A DNA stretch of 41,092 nucleotides from assembly GCA_001898225.1 (NCBI GenBank), contig MKTJ01000013.1:1-41092 (forward strand). The letters run 5' to 3'. The notes below the pieces were generated by a model. That model ran no database searches and had not been told where the DNA came from. It worked only from the letters and a program-made list of their open reading frames with translations. The stretch comes from Chloroflexi bacterium 54-19 (lineage in GTDB: Bacteria; Chloroflexota; Chloroflexia; Chloroheliales; Chloroheliaceae). The position numbers and the translations under genes are program-made. Of the stretch, positions 14,801 through 23,608 are shown piece after piece (the stretch's first letter is position 1; each line of letters starts with the position of its first letter).

Positions 14801-17119
14801 ATGGATACCGAGCTTCAAAAAACCAAGCCACCCGTAAAGTCCCCTTCAAAGAAAAAACCCTTTACCGTCCGGGTGGCCGCCTGGAGCGCCCGCCATCACT
14901 GGCTGGTTTTTGGCCTTTGGCTGGTGCTTACTATCGGCATTTTTGCGGTCAGCCTGGCGATGGGCGGGACAAAATCCGAAGGGGCCAGCAATCCCGGCAA
15001 CGCTAAAAATTCCGAGTCATCCCAGGCTACCACCGTCTACAACGAAGGCGTCAAGCAGGTTGACTCCCAGAGCTTCTATGTAATTGTTACCAACCCGACC
15101 GTTAAAACCTCCGACCCGGCTTTCCAGACCGTCGTTGGCAAAGTCACCCAGGCCCTGGCCGGGGCGAAATATACCGATAACGGGCAGAGCCAGCCGGTTT
15201 TCTCCCAGGTAATCAACCCCTACCTGGTCCCTGCCGCCGCCCAGGCCAGCCTTATTTCGCCCGATAACAGCTCGGTTCGTATTGTGGCGACCGCTCTTGG
15301 CACCAGCAAAGTGGTCGACAACAAGCTCGCCCCGCTCAAACCGGTCATAGCCGATTTGAAGGCGCAGAATAGCGGTTACCAGCTTCTAACCCTCAATAAT
15401 GCCTGGATTAACGACGATATTAACGAGGTGGTCAGTCACGACCTCGATAACTCCCTGAAAATCACTATCCCCTTAACCTTTATCATCCTGCTGATTGCCT
15501 TTGGTACGGTGGCCGCCGCCGTGGTGCCGCTGGTGCTGGCCGTGACCGCCCTCCTGGCTGCCTTTGGCCTTCTCAACATCTATTCCCAGCTTATCTCGCC
15601 GGTCAGCCCTTACGCGACCCAGCTTGTGGTGTTAATCGGCCTGGCCGTGGCCGTAGACTACTCGTTGTTCATGATTACCCGCTTCCGCAACGAACGCCGC
15701 CGGGGCCGCGACAAGCAGGCCGCGATTGAGGTTTCAAGCAGCACCGCCGGGCGGGCCGTCTTCTTTAGCGGCGTCATTGTAATGGTGTCGGTGGCCGGGC
15801 TTTTCATCCTGAACGACCCGCTTTTCCGCTCGATGGCCCTCGGCACCATCGGCGTAGTGCTGGTTTCCGTTATCGGCAGCCTGACCTTCCTGCCTGCCGT
15901 CCTGGCAATTCTCGGCAAAGGCATCAACTGGGGCCGGATACCCTATTTTGGGCGCGACCGCGAGGAAGGCAGCGGGTTCTGGAGCCACCTGGTCGCGGGT
16001 GTGATGAAACAACCGGTCGTGCTGGCTGCTATTTCAATCCTGGTCCTGCTGGCGATTGCTTTCCCGGTGCTGCACCTCAAGCTCGGCCTGAGCGACATTG
16101 ACAGTTTCCCGGACCAGATTGAAGGCGTCCAGGCCATCAAGGTCATGAATACCAAGTGGCCCCAGGGCACGACCTTGCAGCTTATCGTGGTAGTCACCCA
16201 GGCTAACCGGCCTGAAGTCAAAGCCGCCATGGAAAAACTCCAACAGGCCGGGCTTCAAATCAAGGGGCTGAGCCAGCCTTCGGCCATTAACATGTCGCAA
16301 AACGGCGTGGCCGGGGAAGTAACCTGGACCATGGGCGGCTCCATGAACGACCCGGCCAACCACGACATCGTCAACAAGATGCGCCAGGAGGTCATACCGG
16401 CTAACCTGGCCGGGCTGGGCGTCCAGGCCTATGTCGGCGGGGACTCCGCCCTGGTCGTGGATGTGGTCAACACCTACACCCAGGCCATGCCGTTAGTGTT
16501 CGCCTTCGTGCTGGGATTGAGCTTCCTGATTTTGCTGATTGCCTTCCACTCGATTGTCATCCCGGTTACGGCTATCATTTTGAACCTGCTTTCGACCGGC
16601 ACTTCTTACGGCACGCTGGTGTTGGTCTTCCAGGACGGCTGGTTCGGCAACTTGCTCGGCATCAAACAGACCGAGGTTATCGAAAGCTGGGTGCCGGTCT
16701 TTATTTTCACCATCCTGTTCGGCCTTTCGATGGACTATCACCTGTTCATCCTGACCCGGATTAAAGAGGCGCGGGATCGCGGCTCCTCGTCTAACGAGGC
16801 GGTTGCCAAAGGTATCAGCGTAACTTCCGGCGTCATCACCAGCGCGGCCTCGATTATGGTGGTGGTCTTCGCCGTTTTCGTGACCCTGCAACTGGTGATT
16901 ATCCGCGAGTTGGGCCTCGGCCTGGCGGTCGCGGTCTTCTTCGATGCCACCGTTATCCGGTCCGTGTTGTTGCCCTCGGTGATGCGGATTCTAGGCGACT
17001 GGAACTGGTACATCCCAAAATTCCTCGACTGGATCCCGCGTATCACCATCGAGGCCGAGGAAGCCGAAGAATCGCACCACATCTCCCCGGCAGTCCCGGC
17101 GGATAAGGCCGCGGTTTAA
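14801..17119 (+). CDS. MMPL/RND-family exporter
   Basis: A 772-residue transporter of the MmpL branch of the RND superfamily, driven by the proton gradient and typically moving lipids or hydrophobic drugs across the cell membrane. It has two repeats, each with one membrane helix, a large extracytoplasmic loop and a five-helix bundle. The conserved helix motifs with the Asp-Tyr pair are 'GLAVAVDYSLFMITRFRNE' in the first half and 'FGLSMDYHLFILTRIKEA' in the second. The short N-terminus is lysine-rich and cytoplasmic; the C-terminal tail is acidic. The ATG follows AAGGAG. It is a single gene with no membrane-fusion partner nearby, as usual for this branch. The substrate is unknown. Confidence 0.9.
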   Translation: MDTELQKTKPPVKSPSKKKPFTVRVAAWSARHHWLVFGLWLVLTIGIFAVSLAMGGTKSEGASNPGNAKNSESSQATTVYNEGVKQVDSQSFYVIVTNPTVKTSDPAFQTVVGKVTQALAGAKYTDNGQSQPVFSQVINPYLVPAAAQASLISPDNSSVRIVATALGTSKVVDNKLAPLKPVIADLKAQNSGYQLLTLNNAWINDDINEVVSHDLDNSLKITIPLTFIILLIAFGTVAAAVVPLVLAVTALLAAFGLLNIYSQLISPVSPYATQLVVLIGLAVAVDYSLFMITRFRNERRRGRDKQAAIEVSSSTAGRAVFFSGVIVMVSVAGLFILNDPLFRSMALGTIGVVLVSVIGSLTFLPAVLAILGKGINWGRIPYFGRDREEGSGFWSHLVAGVMKQPVVLAAISILVLLAIAFPVLHLKLGLSDIDSFPDQIEGVQAIKVMNTKWPQGTTLQLIVVVTQANRPEVKAAMEKLQQAGLQIKGLSQPSAINMSQNGVAGEVTWTMGGSMNDPANHDIVNKMRQEVIPANLAGLGVQAYVGGDSALVVDVVNTYTQAMPLVFAFVLGLSFLILLIAFHSIVIPVTAIILNLLSTGTSYGTLVLVFQDGWFGNLLGIKQTEVIESWVPVFIFTILFGLSMDYHLFILTRIKEARDRGSSSNEAVAKGISVTSGVITSAASIMVVVFAVFVTLQLVIIRELGLGLAVAVFFDATVIRSVLLPSVMRILGDWNWYIPKFLDWIPRITIEAEEAEESHHISPAVPADKAAV

Positions 17120-17132
17120 GTTAGGTGAGGTA

Positions 17133-17173
17133 GGGCCGGGGGCGCAAAGGTTTCTTTGCAAAATCCCCGGCCT
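17133..17173 (+). terminator. Strong two-part hairpin after mmpL
   Basis: GGCCGGGG (17134-17141) pairs with CCCCGGCC (17165-17172), and an inner stem GCAAAG/CTTTGC (17144-17149 with 17154-17159) stacks within it. It lies 14 bases after the mmpL stop. No direct U-tract follows, so it may act as a 3'-end stabiliser or a weak terminator. Confidence 0.5.
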
Positions 17174-17328
17174 GCCGGAATTTCTAAAAAATTTCTGCTA
17201 GAATAAAAAGAGGTAGTCCTGTACCGGCTGGCTCTTTTTATTTTGTGTCCCGCTCAATTTGTCTGCTCAAATACTTAAATTAGCACTCAGGTTAATCCAA
17301 ATTTCACTTTTATAATTCGTTCTGCCGC

Positions 17329-17334
17329 TATAAT
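17329..17334 (+). promoter_or_regulatory. Candidate -10 box upstream of the M28 peptidase gene
   Basis: A perfect TATAAT lies 72 bases before the start codon; another TATAAT is at 17311-17316. Neither has a clear -35 box. Confidence 0.3.
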
Positions 17335-17405
17335 GTTTGTATTAAGTTAATTGCTTGGCCCGGTTGTGCCTAACAGGGTCGTCCTGAACCCTCTGGAGTA
17401 AGTTA

Positions 17406-19109
17406 TTGCCTTCAAAACGTTTCGGCAGGCTGATGGGCTTGCTGGTAGTCGCCCTTGTATTGTTGTCCATCCTGACCGTGTCGGGGACGCTACCCCCGGC
17501 CACCTCCATGCCCGCCCCCACCTCCCCGGCCCTGGCGGGAGAAAATCTGGCCGCCCAGCCTAGCGGCCCGCTCTTTACCCAGGCTGTTTCGGCCCTCGGT
17601 GAGGTCATGGTCTCGGCAGTTTCCGGTCAGGTTTCTGCCGCTACCACCGGCGCGACCGCCGAGGTAGCTTCCGGCCCGGTCCTGCCCCAACCCCTGCCCG
17701 ACGAGCCCTTAACGTTGGCCCGTTTTAAGGCGACCGGCAGCGCGAAACTGGCCGGGCTTTTGCTAGCCCTGGCCCCGGTCAGGGCCAGCCGCCTTGTCCC
17801 GGTAGATTATCTCCCGGCTTCCGACCAGCCGAGCGCTCAGCCTGAACAACTTCTGGCCCTGGTTCCGACCGCCGATACCGCCCGATATGCCAGCCTGACC
17901 GGGCTGGAATTTACCGCCCTTGACCCTGATGCCGACACCGCCCAATATTTCTGGACCAAACTGCCCACCGACGCCCCGCCCGCAGGCCAGACCTGGCTCG
18001 ACCCCGAATGGAAGGTGCTCGACCAGGTGGGCGACCGGGTCTTTTTCAAGGGGCCAATGCCGCTCTACCAGGGCTGGGATTTTCGGACCAAACTCTATAT
18101 CCATAAAGTCCCGCCCCGCCTCCAGGTGCCGGGCCTCACCCAGGCCTGTCCTTGCCCGGCCCTGGCCGAGGCGACCTTTGCCGGCATGAAACTGGAAACT
18201 CCCCCGGTCACTCCTGCCCTGACCGAGGCGGCCCTGCGCGACAAAATGGCCCTGGTGACGGAAGACCGCCTTAAGCAGGTCGTGGACCAGATTTCCAAAA
18301 ACGAGGTCAAGGGCCAGGCCCTGAACACCCGCTATACCGGCACTAAAGGTTCGCTTTACGCCGCCGAACGGCTCTATACCTATTTCTTCGCCCTCGGTCT
18401 GAACGTGCAACTCGATAGCTTCGAGGAAGGCGGTCTGGGCACGGTTGCCTCCAACGTGGTGGCCGACCTCGTCCCTTCCACCCCCGACCAGGCCGCCGGA
18501 AAACCGGTGCTCCTGCTGGCCCATTACGACAGCCTGGGCGCCCGCAACCTCAAAGGCATCACCGACCCGACAATCCCCGCTTACGGCGCAAACGATAACG
18601 GCGTCGGGCTGGCTGGTTTGCTCGAAGTAGCCCGGCTCCTTTCGGGCTACCAGTTCCAGCGCCCGATACGCTTTATTGCTTTCGGAGGTGAAGAACAGGG
18701 CATGCTCGGCAGCCAGAATTACACTCACTACAGCATCAAACCGGCTTCCAGCCAGGCCGTAATCAACATTGATAGCTTTGGCTACAATCCGGGCGAGGAA
18801 GACTGGGTTATTCTCGGTTTTATCAATCACGGGGCTGGGCTAAAGGATGCTATCGTCGGTTATGGCGATAAGTACAATATCGCTTTGCGGTTGGAAGTGA
18901 AACGCGGCGAACCTTTCTTCCGCAGTGATGACTATTATTTCGACCAGACCCAGCACGAAGCGGTGGTCCTTACCGATAGCTATAACGTCCAGAGCCCCAA
19001 CAACCACACCGCCAACGATATTCTTGCCAACGTGAATTTCAGGACGAGCCGCAAGGTCATCCAGCTGGCCCTGGTCTCGGTGGCGGAGCAAGCCGGGCTC
19101 GGCGGTTAA
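17406..19109 (+). CDS. Secreted M28-family zinc aminopeptidase
   Basis: M28 peptidases are co-catalytic di-zinc exopeptidases. All expected residues are visible in the C-terminal domain: His373 and Asp375 (LLAHYDSLG), Asp397 (YGANDNGVG), the Glu429-Glu430 pair (FGGEEQGMLGS), Asp456 (INIDSFGY) and His534 (NNHTANDIL). A signal peptide or single membrane anchor occupies about residues 7-30, so the enzyme acts outside the membrane. Residues about 30-290 form a long N-terminal region, first Pro/Ala/Ser-rich and then with 'YFWTKLPTDAPPAGQTW', not assigned to a domain. A CPCP motif (248-251) falls in it. The start is TTG at 17406 with GGAG eight bases upstream. The gene stands alone. Confidence 0.87.
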   Translation: MPSKRFGRLMGLLVVALVLLSILTVSGTLPPATSMPAPTSPALAGENLAAQPSGPLFTQAVSALGEVMVSAVSGQVSAATTGATAEVASGPVLPQPLPDEPLTLARFKATGSAKLAGLLLALAPVRASRLVPVDYLPASDQPSAQPEQLLALVPTADTARYASLTGLEFTALDPDADTAQYFWTKLPTDAPPAGQTWLDPEWKVLDQVGDRVFFKGPMPLYQGWDFRTKLYIHKVPPRLQVPGLTQACPCPALAEATFAGMKLETPPVTPALTEAALRDKMALVTEDRLKQVVDQISKNEVKGQALNTRYTGTKGSLYAAERLYTYFFALGLNVQLDSFEEGGLGTVASNVVADLVPSTPDQAAGKPVLLLAHYDSLGARNLKGITDPTIPAYGANDNGVGLAGLLEVARLLSGYQFQRPIRFIAFGGEEQGMLGSQNYTHYSIKPASSQAVINIDSFGYNPGEEDWVILGFINHGAGLKDAIVGYGDKYNIALRLEVKRGEPFFRSDDYYFDQTQHEAVVLTDSYNVQSPNNHTANDILANVNFRTSRKVIQLALVSVAEQAGLGG

Positions 19110-19210
19110 GGGCGAACGCGACGCCGTTGAATGCACCCCTTTTGGGGCGCGAAACAACGTTAAAAATTCACCCTGAAGGGCGCGGGGTTCCGAAATGCGC
19201 CCTTACAGCT

Positions 19211-19245
19211 ACTAAAAACTAAAAACTGAACACTAAAAACTAACT
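19211..19245. repeat. Heptamer tandem array C (5 units)
   Basis: ACTAAAA, ACTAAAA, ACTGAAC, ACTAAAA and ACTAACT follow each other in 7-base phase. The same units occur in reverse complement at 34434-34454 and 5631-5651. Upstream, a CCCC-TTTT-GGGG hairpin (about 19135-19148) and CGTTGAA-like motifs also lie in this gap. Confidence 0.75.
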
Positions 19246-19344
19246 CCCCGGTTGCCAACCGCCGACCAACATGTTAAGCTGATACCTCCAAACCGGGTTT
19301 TAACCCACCTGTTTGAGCGAAAGTTACTTTACATAAACTAAAGC

Positions 19345-19626
19345 ATGACGGTTGATATTCTCCGCCCGGCCTGGGTCTACATAGTCGAGTGCGCCGACGG
19401 CACCCTCTATACCGGGTGGGCCTACGACCCGGACGCCCGCGCCCGGCGGCACAACTCCGGCCAGGGCGCGAAATACACCCGCAGCCGCCTGCCGGTCCGG
19501 CTGGTCTACCGCGAGGCCGTACCCGACGCCACCGCCGCCCGCAAGCGCGAATATGCCCTCAAGCAACTCTCGCGCCCGGCCAAATTGGCCCTGATTGCCA
19601 ACGAATTAACCGCTAATGAAACGTGA
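19345..19626 (+). CDS. Small GIY-YIG nuclease-family protein (UPF0213/YhbQ-like)
   Basis: A 93-residue stand-alone GIY-YIG domain. The two signature strands are 'WVYIVECADGTLYTG' (residues 10-24, with the VYI and YTG halves of the motif). 'DARARRHNSGQGAKYTRSRLPVRLVY' carries the conserved arginine and the 'G.GAKYTR.R.P..LVY' stretch typical of the YhbQ subfamily. The conserved glutamate falls in 'ARKREYALKQLSR'. Members are presumed DNA endonucleases linked to repair or to mobile-element domestication; for this subfamily the role is largely unknown. The ATG at 19345 has no clear ribosome site. Its stop codon is directly followed by the TTG start of the next gene, so the two may be cotranscribed. 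Confidence 0.85.
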   Translation: MTVDILRPAWVYIVECADGTLYTGWAYDPDARARRHNSGQGAKYTRSRLPVRLVYREAVPDATAARKREYALKQLSRPAKLALIANELTANET

Positions 19627-21693
19627 TTGTCTCCACCCTTGAATACACCTTTGTTTAAGCCGAAATCTTTAAGACCCTGGCTGCTCCTGACGGTAGCCGG
19701 GCTGCTGGCCCTCCTGTTAGCCGGGTGCGCCGATTCTTCCAGCCCCCAAAGTGGTTCCGACCCCTTACCTGCCCAACTTGCCGATGCCAGCACTCCAGTC
19801 TCAGGCGGGAGCGGTTACGCCGGGTGGGCCATTGACGCCTATCCCGACATGACCTACGACCAGATGCTGGCCGACCTGACCCGGATGAAACAGGCCGGGG
19901 CCAACGTGGTCTGGATTTCCCACGCCAACCCGGCCCGCCCCTACGCCCAGGAGCGCGAGGTCGGCCTCAATCCCTCGGTCTTCTCGGCCTTCAAAGACCC
20001 GGCCCAGTACGCCTACCTCGACGCCATTTCGATTGTCGAGGCCAATAAACGGATGCTGCAAGCCTGCAAAGCCCTCGGCCTTAAAGCGATTCTTTCGGTC
20101 GGCTACCAGACCCAGATGGGCCAGGTCTGGAGCACCCAGCACCCCCAGGACTTGCGCCGCCAGGCCAACGGTAAGCTCTGGCAGGTCACGAACGGCAACG
20201 ACCCCTACGCCAGCGTCTACTCACCCACCTTCCAGAAGGATTTGCGCGACTATTACGTCTGGATTGAATTCGAGTTTGTCCATCCCTTCCGTGACACCAT
20301 CGAAATGCTAAACCTGGCCGACGAACCGCTCGGCGGCGACTATTCGAGCTGGGCCAACGCCGAATTCCAGAAACGGAACGGCTACGGTTTCGCGGACGTG
20401 GGCACTTCACCCCAGCGCCAGGAAAGCCTGGGCCGTTTCCAGGCCGGCGTTATCACCGATTATATGACCCTGGCTTCCGGCTACTGGAACGAGATTACCC
20501 CCGGTCTGCCGGTCACGATGTCGTTCGACGGCGGGGCCATGCGCGAGGAAAACGGGTTTCCTAACCTGGAAAGTCTTTTTGCCCAGGCCCCGGCCAATTT
20601 CGTCCTGACCTGGGACATGTATGCCCGCGACCGGGGCTCGCTCGATAAACCGATAAACGAGGATGACATTGCGCGCCTCTATTCGCTGGTGCGGCGGATT
20701 GGCGGGTTCTCGGCCCGCTATAATCGCCCGGTCTGGTTCTGGTCGGCGGGGAACTCCTGGGGCCTGGGGCAGACCGCCGTTGATTCCGGCACTATCGCCG
20801 ATGCCCAGGCCAACCTGCTCTACCTGGCCCTGCTCATGAACCAGAGCGGCGGGCACCTGGCCGGGCTGGCGGTCTGGAACTACGACATCCGGGGGCAGGG
20901 TCTCTATAACTATGTCTGCTGTGGGCAAACCCAGAAGGCGACCTGGAACGAGGACGAACTGTTCGAGCGGGTCAGCCAGCAATTCGCAACCGTCCGCGCC
21001 ATTATGACCCAGTCATCGGGCCAACCTGACACCCTGTTTTTGCGCCCGCCGGAGTGGCAGTACCGGCTTATCGGGCAGACCAAAGCCGACTATTTCCTGC
21101 AACTGATGGACTGGGGTAAACTGGATGCCCTGAACCGGGCGAATGTGGTCGGGGTCGAGGCCGGACACTGGCCCTCGGAAATGCCCGCAAGCTGGCAGAA
21201 TCTTAAAACGGTGATTGCCCTGGCCCCCGCCGAGTATTACACGACCCAGGACCTGGCCGGGCTCAAAAGTTTCGCGGAGAGTGGCGGCAGCGCGGTCGTC
21301 TCGCTGGGGCTGGCCCAGGCGTGGTTAGGGGAGAACGTGGCGGTCTGGACCGACGCGCCGCTATTGGAAAACTTCGGGAAAGGGCGTCTTTTTATCAGCC
21401 GGACCCCTGTCTACCAGTTGTTCGGCAGCGCTTCCGCCGCCACTTATGGCGAATTCTGGCAAACCCTCTTTGGCCGGACCTTAAACGTCCAGGGTTTTTC
21501 CATTCAGGCCCCGGCGGGCTTTTTGCAGTATCAAATCGGGACTTCCGCCATCACCCCAGCCGTCCCTGCCGGGTGGACCGGGCAAAACCCTGTGCGTTAC
21601 TCTGCCAACGGTCTGAGCCAGCCCTTTACGGCCAGCGGTTCCCCTTCGCCCTTACAGCGCAGCGAATTTATCTTCGGGCTCGTTGAACGTTAA
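19627..21693 (+). CDS. Lipoprotein with a glycoside-hydrolase-like TIM barrel
   Basis: The 688-residue product has a signal peptide with lipobox LLAG-C34 and should be anchored outside the membrane. Residues about 63-460 look like a GH-A clan barrel: 'MLADLTRMKQAGANVVWISH' at the first strands, 'LQACKALGLKAILSVGYQTQ', 'DTIEMLNLADEPLGG' with Glu233 in the position of an acid/base, and 'NFVLTWDMYARDR'. Residues about 500-620 ('TVIALAPAEYYTTQDLAGLKSFAESGGSAVVSLG') resemble the Rossmann-like domain that follows the barrel in GH42-type enzymes. Specificity is unknown, and catalytic activity is inferred from fold features only. The TTG at 19627 touches the preceding stop and lacks a good ribosome site; TTG codons at 19639 and 19651 are alternatives. 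Its last codons overlap a dispersed CGTTGAACG-type repeat. Confidence 0.68.
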   Translation: MSPPLNTPLFKPKSLRPWLLLTVAGLLALLLAGCADSSSPQSGSDPLPAQLADASTPVSGGSGYAGWAIDAYPDMTYDQMLADLTRMKQAGANVVWISHANPARPYAQEREVGLNPSVFSAFKDPAQYAYLDAISIVEANKRMLQACKALGLKAILSVGYQTQMGQVWSTQHPQDLRRQANGKLWQVTNGNDPYASVYSPTFQKDLRDYYVWIEFEFVHPFRDTIEMLNLADEPLGGDYSSWANAEFQKRNGYGFADVGTSPQRQESLGRFQAGVITDYMTLASGYWNEITPGLPVTMSFDGGAMREENGFPNLESLFAQAPANFVLTWDMYARDRGSLDKPINEDDIARLYSLVRRIGGFSARYNRPVWFWSAGNSWGLGQTAVDSGTIADAQANLLYLALLMNQSGGHLAGLAVWNYDIRGQGLYNYVCCGQTQKATWNEDELFERVSQQFATVRAIMTQSSGQPDTLFLRPPEWQYRLIGQTKADYFLQLMDWGKLDALNRANVVGVEAGHWPSEMPASWQNLKTVIALAPAEYYTTQDLAGLKSFAESGGSAVVSLGLAQAWLGENVAVWTDAPLLENFGKGRLFISRTPVYQLFGSASAATYGEFWQTLFGRTLNVQGFSIQAPAGFLQYQIGTSAITPAVPAGWTGQNPVRYSANGLSQPFTASGSPSPLQRSEFIFGLVER

Positions 21694-21711
21694 ACGAAAC
21701 AACGTTGAACG
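21687..21711. repeat. Dispersed 25-bp repeat, copy 2
   Basis: ACGTTAAACG, AAACAA, CGTTGAACG. It differs from the 12947-12971 copy at three or fewer positions and contains the stop codon of the preceding gene. Confidence 0.6.
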
Positions 21712-21731
21712 TGTAACAATCAAACCAGTAC

Positions 21732-21831
21732 ATCCTGAGCGTAGCGAAGGATCTCCGGTCCGTTGGACCATAGCACAATCCTCCAAATTGTCATTCTGTG
21801 CCGAAGGCACAGAATCCCCGGTCCGTTGGAC
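21732..21831. repeat. Two REP-like hairpins with a shared tail (copies 2 and 3)
   Basis: Copy 2 (21732-21752) is an imperfect palindrome ATCCTGAGCG...AAGGAT followed by CTCCGGTCCGTTGGAC. Copy 3 pairs ATTCTGTGCC (21793-21802) with GGCACAGAAT (21806-21815) around GAA and is followed by the tail CCCCGGTCCGTTGGAC. They fill the gap between two convergent genes. Confidence 0.75.
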
Positions 21832-21865
21832 AACGTCACAGTCATAATTCTTAGAACCAGGGTCT

Positions 21866-22945
21866 TTACTGCCCTCTGCCCTCTGCCCTCTGCCTACTAT
21901 TCAACCGGGAAATAGCCCATTCGAGGTGTTCCCGCACTACCGGGTCCGTCTCATTTTCGAGGGCTTCCTGTAAGTCAGGCAGGGTCGAGGGTTCGGCCCT
22001 GTTGCCTAGGGCTACGGCGATATTCCGGCGCAACCCGGCCCGTTTGGGTCGCGAGAGCGGCGTACCCCGGAACTTCTGGCGAAAAGTTTCCTCCTGCTCG
22101 GTCAGGCGCAGCCAGCCCAGCAGGTCGGGCGCGGTATCCTCAAAGTCGGCGGGAGCGAACTCGGCGTGGTTGCCGGGGGTCGCTTTTTTGTTGTAAGGAC
22201 ACACCTCCTGGCAGATGTCGCAGCCGAAAATCCACTCGCCCATCCCCGGCCTCAACTCAGGCGGGATACTCCCCTTTAGCTCGATGGTTAAAAAAGAGAT
22301 GCAGCGGTCGTTATAGACCGTTCCCGGCGCGATGATAGCCTCGGTCGGGCAGGCGTCAATACAGCGGGTGCAGCGGCCACAGGTGCCGTGAGCGGGCGCG
22401 TCATATTCCAGTTCCAGGTCGGTCAGGATTTCGGCCACGAAGAAGTACGAGCCGAGCTTTTTGTTTATCAAATTGGTATTCTTGCCAAAAAAGCCCAACC
22501 CCGCCCGTTGGGCTACCGCCCGGTCCACAATCCGGGCCGTATCCACCAGCAGACGCGCTTCCTCGGCCCCGGTGCAGGTTTTAATCTTGTCGAAAAGGGC
22601 CTGCATTTTGGCTTTCAAGACCTCGTGATAGTCCTGGCCCCAGGCGTACCGGGCGACCCGGCCTCGCGGGTTTCCAGAATCTGCCAGGTCGGGAGAATCT
22701 TGCAGGTAGGAGATGCCCAGGGAAATTATCGAACGGACCCCCGGCAGGAGATTGGCGGGGTCGCTGGCGAAGGTGGCCCGCTCTTTGGTGAACCAGGCCA
22801 GCCCCGCGATACGGCCCTGCTCGATATGTTCCAGAAGCCGGGCCTCGGTCTCCTCGAACGGCCCTGCCGGGGCGATGCCCACCAGGTCAAAACCGAGGGC
22901 GCGGGCTTCTTCCTTGATGTAACTGGTCAGTTCGAGGTTGTCCAC
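21866..22945 (-). CDS. queG: Epoxyqueuosine reductase QueG
   Basis: QueG uses a cobalamin cofactor and two [4Fe-4S] clusters to reduce epoxyqueuosine to queuosine at position 34 of GUN-anticodon tRNAs, the last step of the de novo pathway. The ferredoxin-like cysteines are clear: C189, C192, C195 and C199 in CGRCTRCIDACP, and C242, C245 and C249 in CDICQEVCP followed by YNK. 'LLVDTARIVDRAVAQRAGLGFFGKNTNLI' is the conserved catalytic-core segment, and the C-terminal 60 residues form HEAT-like helices as in characterised QueG. The length of 359 is normal. The last ten residues (SRQRAEGRGQ) are encoded by heptamer array D, so the natural C-terminus has been replaced or extended by repeat DNA. 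It starts with ATG five bases after kptA, so the two are cotranscribed. Confidence 0.95.
   Translation of the reverse strand: MDNLELTSYIKEEARALGFDLVGIAPAGPFEETEARLLEHIEQGRIAGLAWFTKERATFASDPANLLPGVRSIISLGISYLQDSPDLADSGNPRGRVARYAWGQDYHEVLKAKMQALFDKIKTCTGAEEARLLVDTARIVDRAVAQRAGLGFFGKNTNLINKKLGSYFFVAEILTDLELEYDAPAHGTCGRCTRCIDACPTEAIIAPGTVYNDRCISFLTIELKGSIPPELRPGMGEWIFGCDICQEVCPYNKKATPGNHAEFAPADFEDTAPDLLGWLRLTEQEETFRQKFRGTPLSRPKRAGLRRNIAVALGNRAEPSTLPDLQEALENETDPVVREHLEWAISRLNSRQRAEGRGQ
21873..21900. repeat. Heptamer tandem array D (4 units), overlapping the queG 3' end
   Basis: CCTCTGC three times and CTACTAT once, in strict 7-base phase; the same units make up array B at 5724-5821. It lies inside the last codons of queG. 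Confidence 0.8.
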
Positions 22946-22950
22946 GCAAT

Positions 22951-23502
22951 CTACTTTCCGGGCGCCTTGATAAAGGTCGGCGGCACAATGTCGGCCAGCC
23001 AGACCATGTCGTTGCCCCTGTAGAAAAGATGCCCGGCGGCGTGGGCCCCTGCGGCATCAATTTCGAGGATGAGCGGCGGACCCTTGCGGCGGGCGACCTG
23101 GGTCGCGGTCGCCACGTCCGGCGAAAGGTGGACGTACTGGCGGCGCATCGGTTTCAGGCCCTCTTTGAGGATAGCGGCCAACGCGGCGGGGGTGGTTCCG
23201 TGATAGAGGAAGGCCGGGGGTTCGCCCGGTTCCTTGACCATTTTTTGGTCTATCGAATGGCCGTAGAGCGCCCGGATACGCCCATCCTGCATCTCAAAGC
23301 GTTGTTTGTCGCTCTGCTCCATGATACGCCGGAAATCCTCGACCGTAATCGGTTGGGTCTGCTGGCGGCGGTCCTCGATACCCTCGATAAGCGCCTCAAT
23401 CGTGACCCACCCCTGCGGGTCGAGTTCGAGTTCGTACAGCCAGGGGGTATGCCGCAACGCTTTCGACATCTCCTTGCTGAGTCTGACTAAATACTGTTCC
23501 AC
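22951..23502 (-). CDS. kptA: RNA 2'-phosphotransferase (Tpt1/KptA family)
   Basis: KptA transfers an internal 2'-phosphate of RNA to NAD+, releasing nicotinamide and ADP-ribose 1'',2''-cyclic phosphate. In eukaryotes this finishes tRNA splicing; in bacteria its substrates are unclear, with RNA ends and ADP-ribosylation proposed. The 183-residue protein shows the family order: 'LSKEMSKALRHTPWLYELELDPQGWVTIEALI' (winged N-terminal lobe with the Arg-His pair), 'QRFEMQDGRIRALYGHSI', 'FLYHGTTPAALAAILKEGL' and 'RRQYVHLSPDVATATQVARRK', which supply the catalytic Arg-His-Arg-Arg set. The start is GTG at 23502. It forms a two-gene unit with queG and has a promoter at 23563-23571. Confidence 0.92.
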   Translation of the reverse strand: MEQYLVRLSKEMSKALRHTPWLYELELDPQGWVTIEALIEGIEDRRQQTQPITVEDFRRIMEQSDKQRFEMQDGRIRALYGHSIDQKMVKEPGEPPAFLYHGTTPAALAAILKEGLKPMRRQYVHLSPDVATATQVARRKGPPLILEIDAAGAHAAGHLFYRGNDMVWLADIVPPTFIKAPGK

Positions 23503-23562
23503 GTTACTGCTAAAACGTTCCTTTCTCTGTTATTAGAAGGTCAAAAATATACACTTGCCCGG

Positions 23563-23571
23563 ATTATAGCA
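23563..23571 (-). promoter_or_regulatory. Extended -10 promoter of kptA-queG
   Basis: On the minus strand TG-C-TATAAT forms a perfect extended -10 (TATAAT at 23563-23568). There is no good -35, as is common with this type. The start codon lies about 60 bases downstream. Confidence 0.5.
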
Positions 23572-23608
23572 CAGCCGCTCTAACTTACACACAATAGTCA
23601 TGGCCCTT

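Noticed and set aside
17763..18830. Open frame of 355 codons on the minus strand
   Set aside because: Antisense to the M28 peptidase gene, which has all active-site residues; no ribosome site or family resemblance.
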